Assembly (NCBI GenBank): GCA_902785825.1
Contig: CACZZZ010000009.1
Coordinates: forward strand, 62,001-126,000
DNA length: 64,000 nucleotides
Source of the DNA: an uncultured Bacteroidia bacterium
Lineage (GTDB): Bacteria; Bacteroidota; Bacteroidia; Bacteroidales; UBA932
Direction of reading: 5' to 3'
Shown: positions 34,814-43,523 of the stretch, in pieces
Layout: each line of letters starts with the position of its first letter
Numbering within the stretch: position 1 is the first letter of the stretch
Made by a program: the position numbers and the translations under genes
The notes under the pieces: model-generated
What the model was told of the DNA's origin: nothing
Database searches by the model: none
The model's input: only the letters and a program-made list of their open reading frames with translations

Positions 34814-37258
34814 TTACTTCTTGTCACCAAGGTCAAGGATTCTGACATTGCGGATCTTGAGACCCTCGCCATGACCACAGAAAGAAATGTATCCCTTCTT
34901 GTTGAACATTCCGGGATGGTTCCTGTGATCAACGGTGTAAGGGTTCGTATCGCTGCCGGCGGGAGCCATGTTGTGTCCCTTGCAAGCTGTACGGATATTC
35001 CCGTCCACAATAACCTCTCCGTTCACGGTCACCTTGATGCGGTCTCCTTCGACCCTGATTTCCTCGGTGCTCCACTCGCCGAGAGGCTTATGCTTGATCC
35101 TCTTGGCAGGTATTACTCCATAAACCGAGCCATGAACTTGATATTCGCGCAAATTCGCATACATTGGCGCGTCATGATCAAGAATCTGAACCTCGCACAT
35201 GGCGTCGTAAGCGGCATCGACACCCATCGGGGTGCGGATTCCGACACCGTTGTTAACTCCCTCACGGAGGAAGCAGAACTCGAACCTATAGACGAAATTA
35301 CGGTACTCCTTCTTGGTGTAGAGGTTGCCCGTGCTGCCATAATTTGCGCTCACATAGATAGTTCCATTGACGGGAATATATCCCTCAAGATCGCCCTGCC
35401 ACTTGTCGAGGTTAGTTCCATCGAAAAGCATCTCGAAACCTTGCTTCTTCTCCTCGGCGGTGAGCTGGGAAGGAGTGAAAGGCTCGGCAGCCTCAAGGAG
35501 CTGGTCAATCTCGCTAACAGCATAACCATCATCAGCGTTGCCAGTGCCCTTGAAGACATCGGCGGCCTTGGTCAGATAGTTCTTCAAATCAGTGTAGTTG
35601 ATCTCCTCCTTAGTCTTGGAGGCGATGTTCTTGACAGCGTTAGCCGCAGCATAAGAGGCGTCCTTGTCTCCGAGATATTTGCCGGCGAGCAAGAAAGCTT
35701 TCATCGTGGGGACTCCCGCAAGGGCTCCCAAAGCCTTGGTCTTGAGATCCTTGGTGTTAGCAAGTCCAAGAGCCTCACCAAGATTGGCGCGCTTCTTCTC
35801 AGGATTGGTCTCGAACTGATCCACCATCGAAATGTAGCGGGGAAGGAGCGAGGCGATCTTGGAAGAATTCTGTTTGGCGGCCTTGAGAAGGATAGGGGCG
35901 GCCTTGAAATTATCCACAGCAGCGAGAGCGTCAAGGGCGGAAGCGCTGCCTCCGTTCCAAGCTTTCTCCAGATCAGCGACGGCCTCGTCGGTGCCGGTTG
36001 ATGCCAAAACAGGATAGAAATTGGCCACATTCTTGGCGGCTTTCATCAAACCGCTTATCTTGGAATATTGCTCAGCGGGAGCGAGAGTGTGGACAGCCGC
36101 CTTAAGGGCGTCCTGATAGCTGGCTACGCTGGCGGCATCCTTGGCGGCGTCAAGAAGACCTCCGACCTTGGCGACATCATTAACGCCAGTGAAATTGGCC
36201 AAAGCCTTGGTAGCCATGGAAGAGAGGTCCTTATCGGAAGAGCCTATCATCGAATAGACGATCGGGGCCACATTCTTCATCTTCCTGGCGGAAGCGAGAC
36301 TCATAAGGTCTTTGACGGCGCTGGAGTTAGAGCCAGAGGCAAGTTTCTCGGTGAGGGCAGCGGCCACATCATCCTTGATATCCCCCTTGAAAGACTTGAG
36401 AGCAGTCAGGGCATCCTGGCCAAGATCACCGCCAAGCTGGCCGATAAGAGCCTTTGCGGCGGCGGAACCTCCGATCTTGCCGGCGGCGGCGATAGCGGCC
36501 TTAGCCACGTCACCACCTTCTCCGATAGCGGAGTTGACAAGATTGGACACAGAGGATATCTTGTTGTTTCCAAGCCAGTTGAGAACATCAACCTTAGTGT
36601 CGGGAGCGAGTTTCTTGAACTTGCCGGTGAGAACAGGAACAAGAGCGGAGGCACCAAGAATCTTGGTGGCGTTTCCGATCACAGAGTTCCTGAATATCTT
36701 GTCGTCACTCTTAAGGGCGGAAGCCACTGTCTTAATAGCCTTTTCGGGCTGGGCGTTCATCAAAGACCAAGCGGCAAGGCATTTCTCATGGGTGGCGCCG
36801 GACTTGAGGAGGGACTTGGCTTCCTTGACGGGCATCAAAGCCTCAGACTCTGGAGCCACATAATCGCCAAGCATCCTCTGAAGCGAGGTCAGAAGCTGCT
36901 TGTTATAAGTGTCCGAGCAAGCGGCGGCCGCATCCTGAAGACCCTTGAGCACGTCAGCCTTCTTGGCGGCGTGAGCGGGATCGTTCACATATGAGACCAG
37001 TCCCTGAAGGGCATATTCATAAATAGCGTTCTTGACACCAGTGCCGGCAGGCTTCATCAGCTTGGCCACCTCCACGACAGACTGGGGGGCAGCAGCTGCG
37101 AGATCGCCCATCTGGGTGGCGAAATCGGAGCTGTTCTGGGCCGGCATAGCGGCCAACACGTCAGCGACAATGGTCTGCACGGTCCTCTGCCTGGCGTCCT
37201 GAGCGTACATGGACACCGAGAGGGCCAGAAGAATCAATATCGAATATATCTTTTTCAT
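34814..37258 (-). CDS. HEAT-repeat protein with C-terminal DUF1080 (3-keto-disaccharide hydrolase-type) domain
   Basis: 814 aa with a signal peptide (MKKIYSILILLALSVSMYAQ). Residues about 25-600 are Ala-rich helical pairs of HEAT type (for example AAIAAAGKIGGSAAAKALIGQ and FRNSVIGNATKILGASALVP). Residues about 605-814 are DUF1080, a LamG-like jelly roll: GFEMLFDGTNLDKWQ at its start, FEFCFLREGVNNGVGIRTP, CEVQILDHDAP, and NKKGYISFCGHGEGLKIRNVRI at the end. DUF1080 proteins have been shown in Bacteroides to cleave 3-keto-glycosides. The oxidoreductase gene 13 nt upstream would make that substrate. The long HEAT array is an unusual partner, perhaps a scaffold or substrate clamp. Probably periplasmic. 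Confidence 0.87.
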   Translation of the reverse strand: MKKIYSILILLALSVSMYAQDARQRTVQTIVADVLAAMPAQNSSDFATQMGDLAAAAPQSVVEVAKLMKPAGTGVKNAIYEYALQGLVSYVNDPAHAAKKADVLKGLQDAAAACSDTYNKQLLTSLQRMLGDYVAPESEALMPVKEAKSLLKSGATHEKCLAAWSLMNAQPEKAIKTVASALKSDDKIFRNSVIGNATKILGASALVPVLTGKFKKLAPDTKVDVLNWLGNNKISSVSNLVNSAIGEGGDVAKAAIAAAGKIGGSAAAKALIGQLGGDLGQDALTALKSFKGDIKDDVAAALTEKLASGSNSSAVKDLMSLASARKMKNVAPIVYSMIGSSDKDLSSMATKALANFTGVNDVAKVGGLLDAAKDAASVASYQDALKAAVHTLAPAEQYSKISGLMKAAKNVANFYPVLASTGTDEAVADLEKAWNGGSASALDALAAVDNFKAAPILLKAAKQNSSKIASLLPRYISMVDQFETNPEKKRANLGEALGLANTKDLKTKALGALAGVPTMKAFLLAGKYLGDKDASYAAANAVKNIASKTKEEINYTDLKNYLTKAADVFKGTGNADDGYAVSEIDQLLEAAEPFTPSQLTAEEKKQGFEMLFDGTNLDKWQGDLEGYIPVNGTIYVSANYGSTGNLYTKKEYRNFVYRFEFCFLREGVNNGVGIRTPMGVDAAYDAMCEVQILDHDAPMYANLREYQVHGSVYGVIPAKRIKHKPLGEWSTEEIRVEGDRIKVTVNGEVIVDGNIRTACKGHNMAPAGSDTNPYTVDHRNHPGMFNKKGYISFCGHGEGLKIRNVRILDLGDKK

Positions 37259-37271
37259 GTCTTATCCGGTT

Positions 37272-38573
37272 TTAAATTGACCAAGGGGCACGCATCGGCT
37301 GGTTAATCAGCAAATTGGCGGCATCGTCATTAATGAATAACTGCTTGTCAGGATCGAAATGGAGCGTCCTTCCGAGACGGAGAGCGCAGGAACCCATGTT
37401 GACGATCGTGCAGCTGTGGTGGCCGTTCTCCTCGTTGAGAGCGAACTTCTGGCGGTTCTTGACACAGTCAAGGAAGTCAACCTGGCGAGGCTCCGGATCA
37501 GGAAGCTCATTGATGACATCCATGACATTAGGGATCGTGCATTCGAATCCCTTGTAAACCTTTCCGTTAGGACCCTCAAGATAAGGAACCTTACCTGGAC
37601 TCTCGAAGCCCTCGCCCTCGAGGATGATCTTGCATCCGTCGGCATAGGTGTAGGTAATGCTTCTCCAGATACCCACGGCATCGGGATGCTGCTGAGGAGC
37701 GTCAACCTCAACCTTGACAGGAAGGTCATTGTCTTTGCCAAGGAAATACTGGACAGGGTCGATATAGTGCTGTCCCATGTCGCCGAGACCGCCGGACTCA
37801 TAGTCCCAATAGCCGCGGAAACTCTGATGTACACGATGGGGATGATAAGGCTTCACAGGAGCAGGTCCAAGCCACATGTCATAGTCAAGCTCCTTCGGAA
37901 CCGGCTGAGGCTCAAGGTTTTCACGTCCGGTCCAATAGAACTTCCAGGCGAATCCCGTGGCTCCGGAGATCCTGACGGTGAGAGGCCAACCGAGAAGGCC
38001 GCTGTCCACGAGCTTTTTCAAAGGCTCGACTGTCGTGCCGAGACCGTAGAAGGTGTCCTTGAAACGGAACCAAGTGTCGAGACGGAATATGCTGCCATAC
38101 TTGTTCACCGCCTCAACCACCTTCTGACCTTCACCGATAGTCCTTGTCATCGGCTTCTCACAGAAGATGTCTTTCCCCGTCTTGGCAGCCTCAACCGCCA
38201 TAAGTCCATGCCAATGGGAAGGAGTGGCGATATGGACTATATCCACATTGGGATCATGAACCAGGTCCCTCCAGTCATGATAAGACTGAAGTTTTGTGCC
38301 GAACCTCTCCTCACCCTTCTGAAGAGCGTTGTCGAGGTGCTTCTGGTCAACGTCGCAAACAGCGACAAGGCGGCAGCGCTCATCGCTGACAAAATGGAGG
38401 TTGCTCATGCCGATGCCACCGACACCGATGATACCGCGGGTCATCTGGTCGCTCGGCGCGACAAACTTGCTGGAGGAGTCTCCCATCTTGCCGAATACTT
38501 CACGCGGAAGTATCGTCAAGGCGCCGATTCCCAGACCAGCTTTCTTGATAAAATCTCTTCTGGATTGTGCCAT
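37272..38573 (-). CDS. Gfo/Idh/MocA oxidoreductase with Tat signal
   Basis: 433 aa from MAQSRRDFIKKAGLGIGAL, a twin-arginine signal (SRRDFIKK), so it is exported folded with bound cofactor. The Rossmann domain has GIIGVGGIGMSNLHF and VAVCDVDQKHLDNAL; HIATPSHWHGLMAVEAAKTGKDIFCEKPMTRT holds the conserved EKP Lys. The C-terminal Gfo/Idh/MocA domain includes the GGLGDMGQHYIDPVQ metal/sugar site. Exported members of this family oxidise glycosides at C3 and pair with DUF1080 lyases/hydrolases. The direct partner here is the HEAT-DUF1080 gene. It heads a five-gene minus-strand run that continues through tlpA-like, uvrC and GH2 genes. Confidence 0.92.
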   Translation of the reverse strand: MAQSRRDFIKKAGLGIGALTILPREVFGKMGDSSSKFVAPSDQMTRGIIGVGGIGMSNLHFVSDERCRLVAVCDVDQKHLDNALQKGEERFGTKLQSYHDWRDLVHDPNVDIVHIATPSHWHGLMAVEAAKTGKDIFCEKPMTRTIGEGQKVVEAVNKYGSIFRLDTWFRFKDTFYGLGTTVEPLKKLVDSGLLGWPLTVRISGATGFAWKFYWTGRENLEPQPVPKELDYDMWLGPAPVKPYHPHRVHQSFRGYWDYESGGLGDMGQHYIDPVQYFLGKDNDLPVKVEVDAPQQHPDAVGIWRSITYTYADGCKIILEGEGFESPGKVPYLEGPNGKVYKGFECTIPNVMDVINELPDPEPRQVDFLDCVKNRQKFALNEENGHHSCTIVNMGSCALRLGRTLHFDPDKQLFINDDAANLLINQPMRAPWSI

Positions 38574-38611
38574 AATCAATTATGTTATTGTTTTAGTCTT
38601 TTTCTCTCGGC

Positions 38612-38655
38612 AGACCCTTCGCCACGCTCAGGGTGACGCCGTGCTATAACACGGC
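38612..38655 (+). repeat. Short interspersed repeat, copy 2, with adjacent hairpin
   Basis: ACCCTTCGCCACGCTCAGGG (from 38614) is followed by TGAC, matching the core of the copies at 8595 and 52711. Directly after it, GCCGTG-CTATAA-CACGGC (38638-38655) forms a perfect 6-bp hairpin. It sits between two minus-strand genes, upstream of the oxidoreductase start. Confidence 0.75.
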
Positions 38656-38692
38656 TAAATTAATAAAAACCAGTGAATTTGACAACGGATTG

Positions 38693-39511
38693 TCAGAGTT
38701 TCACATCCACGAAAACCGGCAAATGATCGGAGGCCACCTCAACGTCTCCGTTCCCGAACTTAACCGGAACATCGGAACCTACGACAGAATACTTGGCGCC
38801 GTTTCGCAACGCAAGTATAAAATCTATGCGCTCATAAGGGGTCACAGCGGAGAAAGTGTTCTTCCCGCAAGACAGCACATCCCATTCTTTCTCAAGCTCG
38901 TTGAGGACATCGCTACCTGATGTGGCGTTCATGTCGCCAGCAAGAAAGACGGGTTTTTTCGATTTGGAATATTTGCCGGCAAGCGCCTCATTTATGGTTC
39001 TCGCCTGAATCACCATGGAGGGCATATCCTTATAGTCAAGGTGCGTGGTGGCAAGGACATAACGCTTGGTCTCCACAACGCCGCAAGCCCTTGGCTCCGT
39101 ACCCTTCCCTTTGGGAAGAGCAACCGTGAAAGCGCTCAGGATCTTCTCCGGGACGACTATCCCGACTCCATAAGCGCCACCCGCGAAAGGCATCGCCCGG
39201 CTAAAGCGATATTCCCATCCTCCCATCGCCTCCGCGAAATCAGCCAGCTGATAATTCCCATGACGAGTGGTGCAACTGTCGAGCTCATTGAGCGAGACGG
39301 CGTCAGCGCCAATCTCACTCATCATGGAGGCCACCATCGGGATACTATTCTCAACCTCCTTGGCAAACACCCCGACATTGTACTGGACTATGCGGGTCAC
39401 ATGTTTCTCTTTTGGATAAGTACCGTTCACGGACGGCCTCCCGTCCTTACCGCCACAACCGCACAGTAATGCGATGGCGAGAATGGTGAATATGTGTGGA
39501 TTCCTATTCAT
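38693..39511 (-). CDS. EEP-family (endonuclease/exonuclease/phosphatase) lipoprotein
   Basis: 272 aa; signal peptide and lipobox (AIALLCGCGG, Cys18 or Cys20). In contrast to the protein at 17054, the active site looks complete: VQYNVGVF (Asn), LNELDSC (Glu), TTHLDYKD (His), AGDMNATSG (Asp, Asn), ERIDFIL (Asp) and ASDHLPVFVD (Asp, His). It probably hydrolyses a phosphodiester (nucleic acid, phospholipid or sugar phosphate) at the cell envelope. It follows the terminator of the ribosomal unit and appears to have its own weak promoter. A 6-bp hairpin, TGACAA-N4-TTGTCA on the minus strand, overlaps its stop codon. Confidence 0.87.
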   Translation of the reverse strand: MNRNPHIFTILAIALLCGCGGKDGRPSVNGTYPKEKHVTRIVQYNVGVFAKEVENSIPMVASMMSEIGADAVSLNELDSCTTRHGNYQLADFAEAMGGWEYRFSRAMPFAGGAYGVGIVVPEKILSAFTVALPKGKGTEPRACGVVETKRYVLATTHLDYKDMPSMVIQARTINEALAGKYSKSKKPVFLAGDMNATSGSDVLNELEKEWDVLSCGKNTFSAVTPYERIDFILALRNGAKYSVVGSDVPVKFGNGDVEVASDHLPVFVDVKL

Positions 39512-39543
39512 TGAAGCGAAATGTTAGCAGCTTTAAAGTTACC

Positions 39544-39577
39544 AAAAAAAAGAAAAACCGGCACAAACTGTACCGGT
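39544..39577 (-). terminator. Intrinsic terminator after rpsC
   Basis: On the minus strand ACCGGTAC-AGTTT-GTGCCGGT forms an 8-bp stem with one G-T wobble, followed directly by a T-rich tract (TTTTCTTTTTTTT). It ends the rplC-rpsC transcript 26 nt after the rpsC stop. Confidence 0.88.
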
Positions 39578-39602
39578 CTTTCTTGATATTGAAGGATTTC
39601 GC

Positions 39603-40382
39603 TTACTCGGCGCTCCTGGAGTCACGACGAGGGCTGCGGCCACCACGACGGTCGCCACGATCTCCACGACGCTCACCCCTGCGATCTCCGCGTTCACCGC
39701 GAGGACGGCCACCACCCTGGGCATTAGCAGCTGAGGGGGCGTTAGGAGTAAGATCCTGCTTGCCGTAACGCTCACCGTTGCAGATCCACACCTTGATTCC
39801 GAGGCAACCGACCTTGGTGCTGGCGATAGCCAGAGCGTAGTCGATGTCAGCACGGAAAGTGTGCAGAGGAGTACGGCCTTCCTTGAACATCTCACTGCGA
39901 GCCATCTCGGCGCCACCGACGCGGCCGCTGATCTGGATCTTGATGCCTTCGGCACCGACCCTCATAGCGGAGGCGATAGCCATCTTGATAGCCCTGCGGT
40001 AAGAGACGCGTCCCTCGATCTGACGAGCGATGCTGTCAGCCACGATATGGGCGTCAACCTCAGGCCTCTTGACCTCGAAGATGTTGATCTGGACATCTTT
40101 CTTGGTGACTTTCTTGAGCTCTTCCTTGAGCTTGTCAACCTCCTGTCCGCCCTTTCCGATGATGAATCCGGGCCTTGCGGCGTGGATAGTCACGGTTATG
40201 AGCTTAAGAGTCCTCTCAATGACGATCTTGGAGATGCTGGCCTTCGCGAGACGGTTGGTCAGGTACTTGCGGATCTCATAATCCTCGGCGATCTTCTCGG
40301 CGTAGTTGCCGCCACACCAGTTGGAGTCCCATCCACGGGTGATACCGATTCTGTTGGAAATAGGATTAGTTTTCTGTCCCAT
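39603..40382 (-). CDS. rpsC: 30S ribosomal protein S3
   Basis: 259 aa. [22 protein letters not shown] is the standard start; the KH domain has [20 protein letters not shown], and the C-terminal half has [31 protein letters not shown]. It binds 16S rRNA near the mRNA entry site. The protein continues past the usual end with a tail of about 40 residues rich in Arg, Gly and Asp ([20 protein letters not shown] and on), an intrinsically disordered, basic/acidic RG extension. Last gene of the ribosomal unit; rplP, which normally follows, is missing here. Confidence 0.98.
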   Translation of the reverse strand: MGQKTNPISNRIGITRGWDSNWCGGNYAEKIAEDYEIRKYLTNRLAKASISKIVIERTLKLITVTIHAARPGFIIGKGGQEVDKLKEELKKVTKKDVQINIFEVKRPEVDAHIVADSIARQIEGRVSYRRAIKMAIASAMRVGAEGIKIQISGRVGGAEMARSEMFKEGRTPLHTFRADIDYALAIASTKVGCLGIKVWICNGERYGKQDLTPNAPSAANAQGGGRPRGERGDRRGERRGDRGDRRGGRSPRRDSRSAE

Positions 40383-40384
40383 AA

Positions 40385-40804
40385 TTAATTCTCCTCTACT
40401 GTAGCGGGTTTGACATCGAGAATGATGGTGACGTGGTTCGAACGCTTGCGGATCCTTCCGGCGCGGCCCTGAGGGCAGGGACGGATTCTCTTGAGCGTAC
40501 GGCCTTCGTTCACCATGATGGTCTTGACATAAACATTACCGTTGTCCAGCTCCTTGCTCTTGTCAGGGTTCTTGGCTTCCCAGTTGGCGATAGCGCTGCG
40601 GAGAGCCTTCTCGAGCGGGATTGACGGATGCTTCTTCGAGAAATGAAGAAGGTCAAGCGCGCGGTTCACTTCCACACCTCTCACAGTGTCGGCCACAAGG
40701 CGCATTTTGCGAGGGGATGTAGGCACATCGTTAAGCTTTGTTATAGCGGTATTCTTTTTGGCTTCCTTGAACTTCTCAGCCATAAGTCTTTTACGAGCTC
40801 CCAT
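40385..40804 (-). CDS. rplV: 50S ribosomal protein L22
   Basis: 139 aa, starting [17 protein letters not shown] as in Bacteroidetes L22. Core: [25 protein letters not shown], then [14 protein letters not shown] and the hairpin loop [20 protein letters not shown] that reaches the peptide exit tunnel. Two nt separate its stop from the rpsC ATG. Confidence 0.98.
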   Translation of the reverse strand: MGARKRLMAEKFKEAKKNTAITKLNDVPTSPRKMRLVADTVRGVEVNRALDLLHFSKKHPSIPLEKALRSAIANWEAKNPDKSKELDNGNVYVKTIMVNEGRTLKRIRPCPQGRAGRIRKRSNHVTIILDVKPATVEEN

Positions 40805-40825
40805 AACTTAAATCTCCTTAAATGA

Positions 40826-41053
40826 TTACTTATTGTTGCCCGAATGGCCTTTGAAAGTTCTGGTAGGGGCGAATTCGCCAAGCTTGTGTCCGACCATGTT
40901 CTCAGTAATGTAAACAGGAATGAACTTGTTCCCATTATGAACTGCCACTGTATGGCCGACGAAGTCAGGGGAGATCATGCTGGCGCGGGACCAGGTCTTC
41001 ACGACCTCCTTCTTCTTGCTACCATCATTCATAGCAAGAATTCTCTTCTCCAC
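40826..41053 (-). CDS. rpsS: 30S ribosomal protein S19, N-terminally truncated reading frame
   Basis: The frame from a GTG at 41053 gives 75 aa: [21 protein letters not shown] through [24 protein letters not shown] to [21 protein letters not shown], a well-conserved S19 body. The near-universal start MSRSLKKGPYxxxKL is missing. An ATG at 41060 does begin the expected MSR codons (ATGAGTCGT), but it is followed directly by GGAGAAG, so that frame reads [11 protein letters not shown] and stops. Compared with the usual gene, about 35 nt are gone. Either the sequence contains a deletion error, or translation starts at GTG and S19 lacks about 14 residues. S19 contacts 16S rRNA in the 30S head. Confidence 0.85.
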   Translation of the reverse strand: MEKRILAMNDGSKKKEVVKTWSRASMISPDFVGHTVAVHNGNKFIPVYITENMVGHKLGEFAPTRTFKGHSGNNK

Positions 41054-41079
41054 GACTCATAATCTTGATTTCTGTTTAA

Positions 41080-41907
41080 TTACTTCTTCTTCCTTCTTTC
41101 GATGATGAACTTGTTGGAGGACGCCTTAGGATTACGCGTCTTGTAACCCTTGGCAGGCAATCCCTTGCGTGAGCGAGGGTGTCCTCCGGAGGCACGGCCC
41201 TCTCCACCTCCCATAGGGTGATCGTGAGGGTTCATGACAACACCACGGTTGTGAGGCCTGCGGCCCAACCAGCGGCGACGTCCAGCCTTTCCATGAGATT
41301 CAAGATTGTGGTCACCATTACCGACGGTACCGACGGTAGCGCGGCAAGAGGTAAGGACCATCCTGGTCTCACCCGAAGGGAGACGAAGGATAGCGTAGTT
41401 TCCCTCGCGGGCCGCCAGCTGGGCGAATGTGCCAGCAGAACGGGCCATAGCGGCACCCTGTCCGGGACGAAGCTCGATATTGTGAACGAGCGTACCGACA
41501 GGAATCTCAGCGAGAGGAAGGCAGTTGCCAAGATCAGGAGAGACGCCTGATCCGGACTCGATGATCTGACCGACCTTCAGTCCGGCAGGGGCGATGATGT
41601 ACTTCTTCACACCATCCTCATACTCGACCAGGGCGATACGGGCACTACGGTTAGGATCATACTCGATGGTCTTGACGGTGGCCTTGATGTTGTCCTTGTC
41701 GCGGAGGAAGTCGATGATACGATACATCCTCTTGTGTCCGCCACCACGGTAACGGATGGTCATCTGACCTGTGTTGTTCCTTCCGCCGGTGCTCTTAAGG
41801 GGCTCCAACAACGGTTTGTAGGGCTTTTTGGCGGTAATCTCGTCAAAAGCGCTGATAGCCTTGTTCCTCTGTCCAGGGGTCGTGGGCTTGAATTTTCTAA
41901 TTGCCAT
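41080..41907 (-). CDS. rplB: 50S ribosomal protein L2
   Basis: 275 aa, the family length. [19 protein letters not shown] at the start; central [16 protein letters not shown] and [10 protein letters not shown]; the peptidyl-transferase-proximal loop [18 protein letters not shown] with the conserved His; basic C-terminus. It is a primary 23S rRNA binder needed for subunit joining. It lies between rplW (14 nt) and rpsS. Confidence 0.98.
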   Translation of the reverse strand: MAIRKFKPTTPGQRNKAISAFDEITAKKPYKPLLEPLKSTGGRNNTGQMTIRYRGGGHKRMYRIIDFLRDKDNIKATVKTIEYDPNRSARIALVEYEDGVKKYIIAPAGLKVGQIIESGSGVSPDLGNCLPLAEIPVGTLVHNIELRPGQGAAMARSAGTFAQLAAREGNYAILRLPSGETRMVLTSCRATVGTVGNGDHNLESHGKAGRRRWLGRRPHNRGVVMNPHDHPMGGGEGRASGGHPRSRKGLPAKGYKTRNPKASSNKFIIERRKKK

Positions 41908-41921
41908 TGCCTTGTCCCTCC

Positions 41922-42212
41922 TTAAATATTAGCGTAGAAATCGATCTTGTCATCACCAACAAGAGTGACATAAGCCTTCTTGTAGTGGTTGGTACGGCCA
42001 GTGAGCATCCCAGCTTTGGTGTAGCGGGACTTTCTCTTTCCGTGATAGTTGATCGTGTTGACATCCTTCACGGTCACATTGTACATCTGCTCGACGGCGC
42101 TCTTGATCTGAAGCTTGTTGGCGTCTTTGTCGACGATGAAGCCATAACGGTTGTACTTCTCAGTCTCAGCCGTCATCTTCTCGGTCACTATAGGCTTGAT
42201 TAAAATTCCCAT
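41922..42212 (-). CDS. rplW: 50S ribosomal protein L23
   Basis: 96 aa: [20 protein letters not shown], then [20 protein letters not shown] and the extended loop [23 protein letters not shown]. Sits at the exit tunnel where trigger factor and SRP dock. Complete, with 12 nt to rplD. Confidence 0.97.
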   Translation of the reverse strand: MGILIKPIVTEKMTAETEKYNRYGFIVDKDANKLQIKSAVEQMYNVTVKDVNTINYHGKRKSRYTKAGMLTGRTNHYKKAYVTLVGDDKIDFYANI

Positions 42213-42224
42213 TTCTCTAATCTT

Positions 42225-42854
42225 TTAGCGGTTAGCCCTTTCCGAGAGGATATCCTGGACTCCGTCAACAAACACCATGGAATTGGCGTTCATGATGTTG
42301 TAGGTGTTGAGCTCGTTGACAGTGATAACCTTAACCTCAGGGAGGTTACGTGACGAAAGGAAAATGTTGTTGGAATTCTCCGGGAGAACAAAGAGAACCT
42401 TGCGGCTACCGGCCTTGAGAGCCTCGATAATGCGCATGAACTCCTTGGTCTTAGGGGCTTCCATGGTGAAGGGCTCGACGAAGACGATAGCGTTCTCCTG
42501 AGCCTTGTATGTGAGAGCTGAATGACGCGCGAGCTCCTTGACTTTCTTGTTGAGCTTGGTCCTGTAAATACGGGGCTTAGGGCCGAAAACGCGGCCACCG
42601 CCGACGAATATGTTGGCCTTCAAGCTTCCGTGGCGCGCGCCACCGCCACCTTTCTGGCGGCCGAGCTTTTTGGTAGAGTGAGCGATCTCACTGCGGTCCT
42701 TGGTCTTGGCGGTACCCTGGCGCTGGTTGGCGAGGTACTGGACGACATCAAGATAGATAGCGTGGTCATTGGGTTCGACACCGAAGACCTTCTCGTCAAG
42801 GACAACCTTCTTTCCGGAATCAGTTCCGTCTATTTTCAATACTGGTAATTCCAT
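42225..42854 (-). CDS. rplD: 50S ribosomal protein L4
   Basis: 209 aa with MELPVLKIDGTDSGKKVVLD at the start. The tunnel loop is STKKLGRQKGGGGARHGSLK and VFGPKPRIY follows. The C-terminal alpha/beta core has VKVITVNELNTYNIMNANSM. In E. coli L4 represses its own S10 operon; whether that holds here is unknown. Two nt separate it from rplC. Confidence 0.97.
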   Translation of the reverse strand: MELPVLKIDGTDSGKKVVLDEKVFGVEPNDHAIYLDVVQYLANQRQGTAKTKDRSEIAHSTKKLGRQKGGGGARHGSLKANIFVGGGRVFGPKPRIYRTKLNKKVKELARHSALTYKAQENAIVFVEPFTMEAPKTKEFMRIIEALKAGSRKVLFVLPENSNNIFLSSRNLPEVKVITVNELNTYNIMNANSMVFVDGVQDILSERANR

Positions 42855-42856
42855 AA

Positions 42857-43450
42857 CTAAAACTCCAATGCTACATATGAACCCTTGGCTCCGGGAACGG
42901 AACCCTTAATGACAAGAAGATTGTTCTCAGGGATGACCTTGACAACCTCGAGGTTGAAGACCTTGACCCTCTCATTGCCCATGTGGCCGCCCATCCTCAT
43001 TCCGGGGAAGACGCGTGAAGGCCATGAGGAAGCTCCCAGTGAACCAGGTTTGCGAAGACGGTTGTGCTGACCGTGAGTGGCTCCGCCGACACCGGCGAAG
43101 TGATAACGGTGGACAACGCCCTGGAAACCTTTACCTTTGGAAGTACCGACAACATCGACGAATTTGACATCGTTCATGATGTCTCCGACAGTGATGGTGT
43201 CTCCGAGCTTGAGCTCACCCTCGAAGTCCGCCGGAAACTCGACGAGCTTACGCTTGGGGGTGGTCCCTGCCTTTTTGAAGTGCCCTTTGAGGGGCTCGCT
43301 GGCGTGTATCTCTTTGATTTCGTCATAGGCAAGCTGCACGGCTTCATAGCCATCTTTCTCAAGAGTGCGCAGTTGCGTGACAACACACGGACCAGCCTCG
43401 ATGACGGTGCATGGAATATTTTTTCCATCAGCACCGAAAACGGAAGTCAT
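42857..43450 (-). CDS. rplC: 50S ribosomal protein L3, start region disrupted
   Basis: 197 aa from the ATG at 43450 ([20 protein letters not shown]). Typical L3 follows: [71 protein letters not shown]. The normal N-terminus is [15 protein letters not shown]. Codons for GKKIG are present in frame just upstream, but the preceding codons are not: an ATG (43467) runs straight into GAAAG and is out of frame, reading MERKSE then stop. About 13 nt seem to be missing. The product may start at the internal ATG, losing about ten residues, or the sequence has an error. First gene of the unit, behind a perfect promoter. Confidence 0.9.
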   Translation of the reverse strand: MTSVFGADGKNIPCTVIEAGPCVVTQLRTLEKDGYEAVQLAYDEIKEIHASEPLKGHFKKAGTTPKRKLVEFPADFEGELKLGDTITVGDIMNDVKFVDVVGTSKGKGFQGVVHRYHFAGVGGATHGQHNRLRKPGSLGASSWPSRVFPGMRMGGHMGNERVKVFNLEVVKVIPENNLLVIKGSVPGAKGSYVALEF

Positions 43451-43502
43451 TCCGATTTTCTTTCCATTGGTTAATTAATTGTATATAAATGTATTACATT
43501 AT

Positions 43503-43520
43503 CCCGCCTAAAATTGCGGG
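43503..43520 (-). promoter_or_regulatory. Hairpin in the 5' leader of the rplC unit
   Basis: CCCGC-AATTTTAG-GCGGG on the minus strand, a perfect 5-bp GC stem placed close to the predicted transcript start and about 35 nt before the original rplC ATG. It could cap the leader or take part in feedback by a ribosomal protein. Confidence 0.4.
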
Positions 43521-43523
43521 CTG

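Noticed and set aside
37359..38636. Open frame of 425 codons on the plus strand opposite the Gfo/Idh/MocA gene
   Set aside because: A shadow frame produced by GC-rich codons; no motif, and it runs through the interspersed repeat. The minus-strand gene has all expected motifs and a Tat signal.
38638..38655. GCCGTG-CTATAA-CACGGC hairpin as an intrinsic terminator
   Set aside because: No T-run follows on either strand, and it directly adjoins the interspersed repeat, so it is treated as part of that element.
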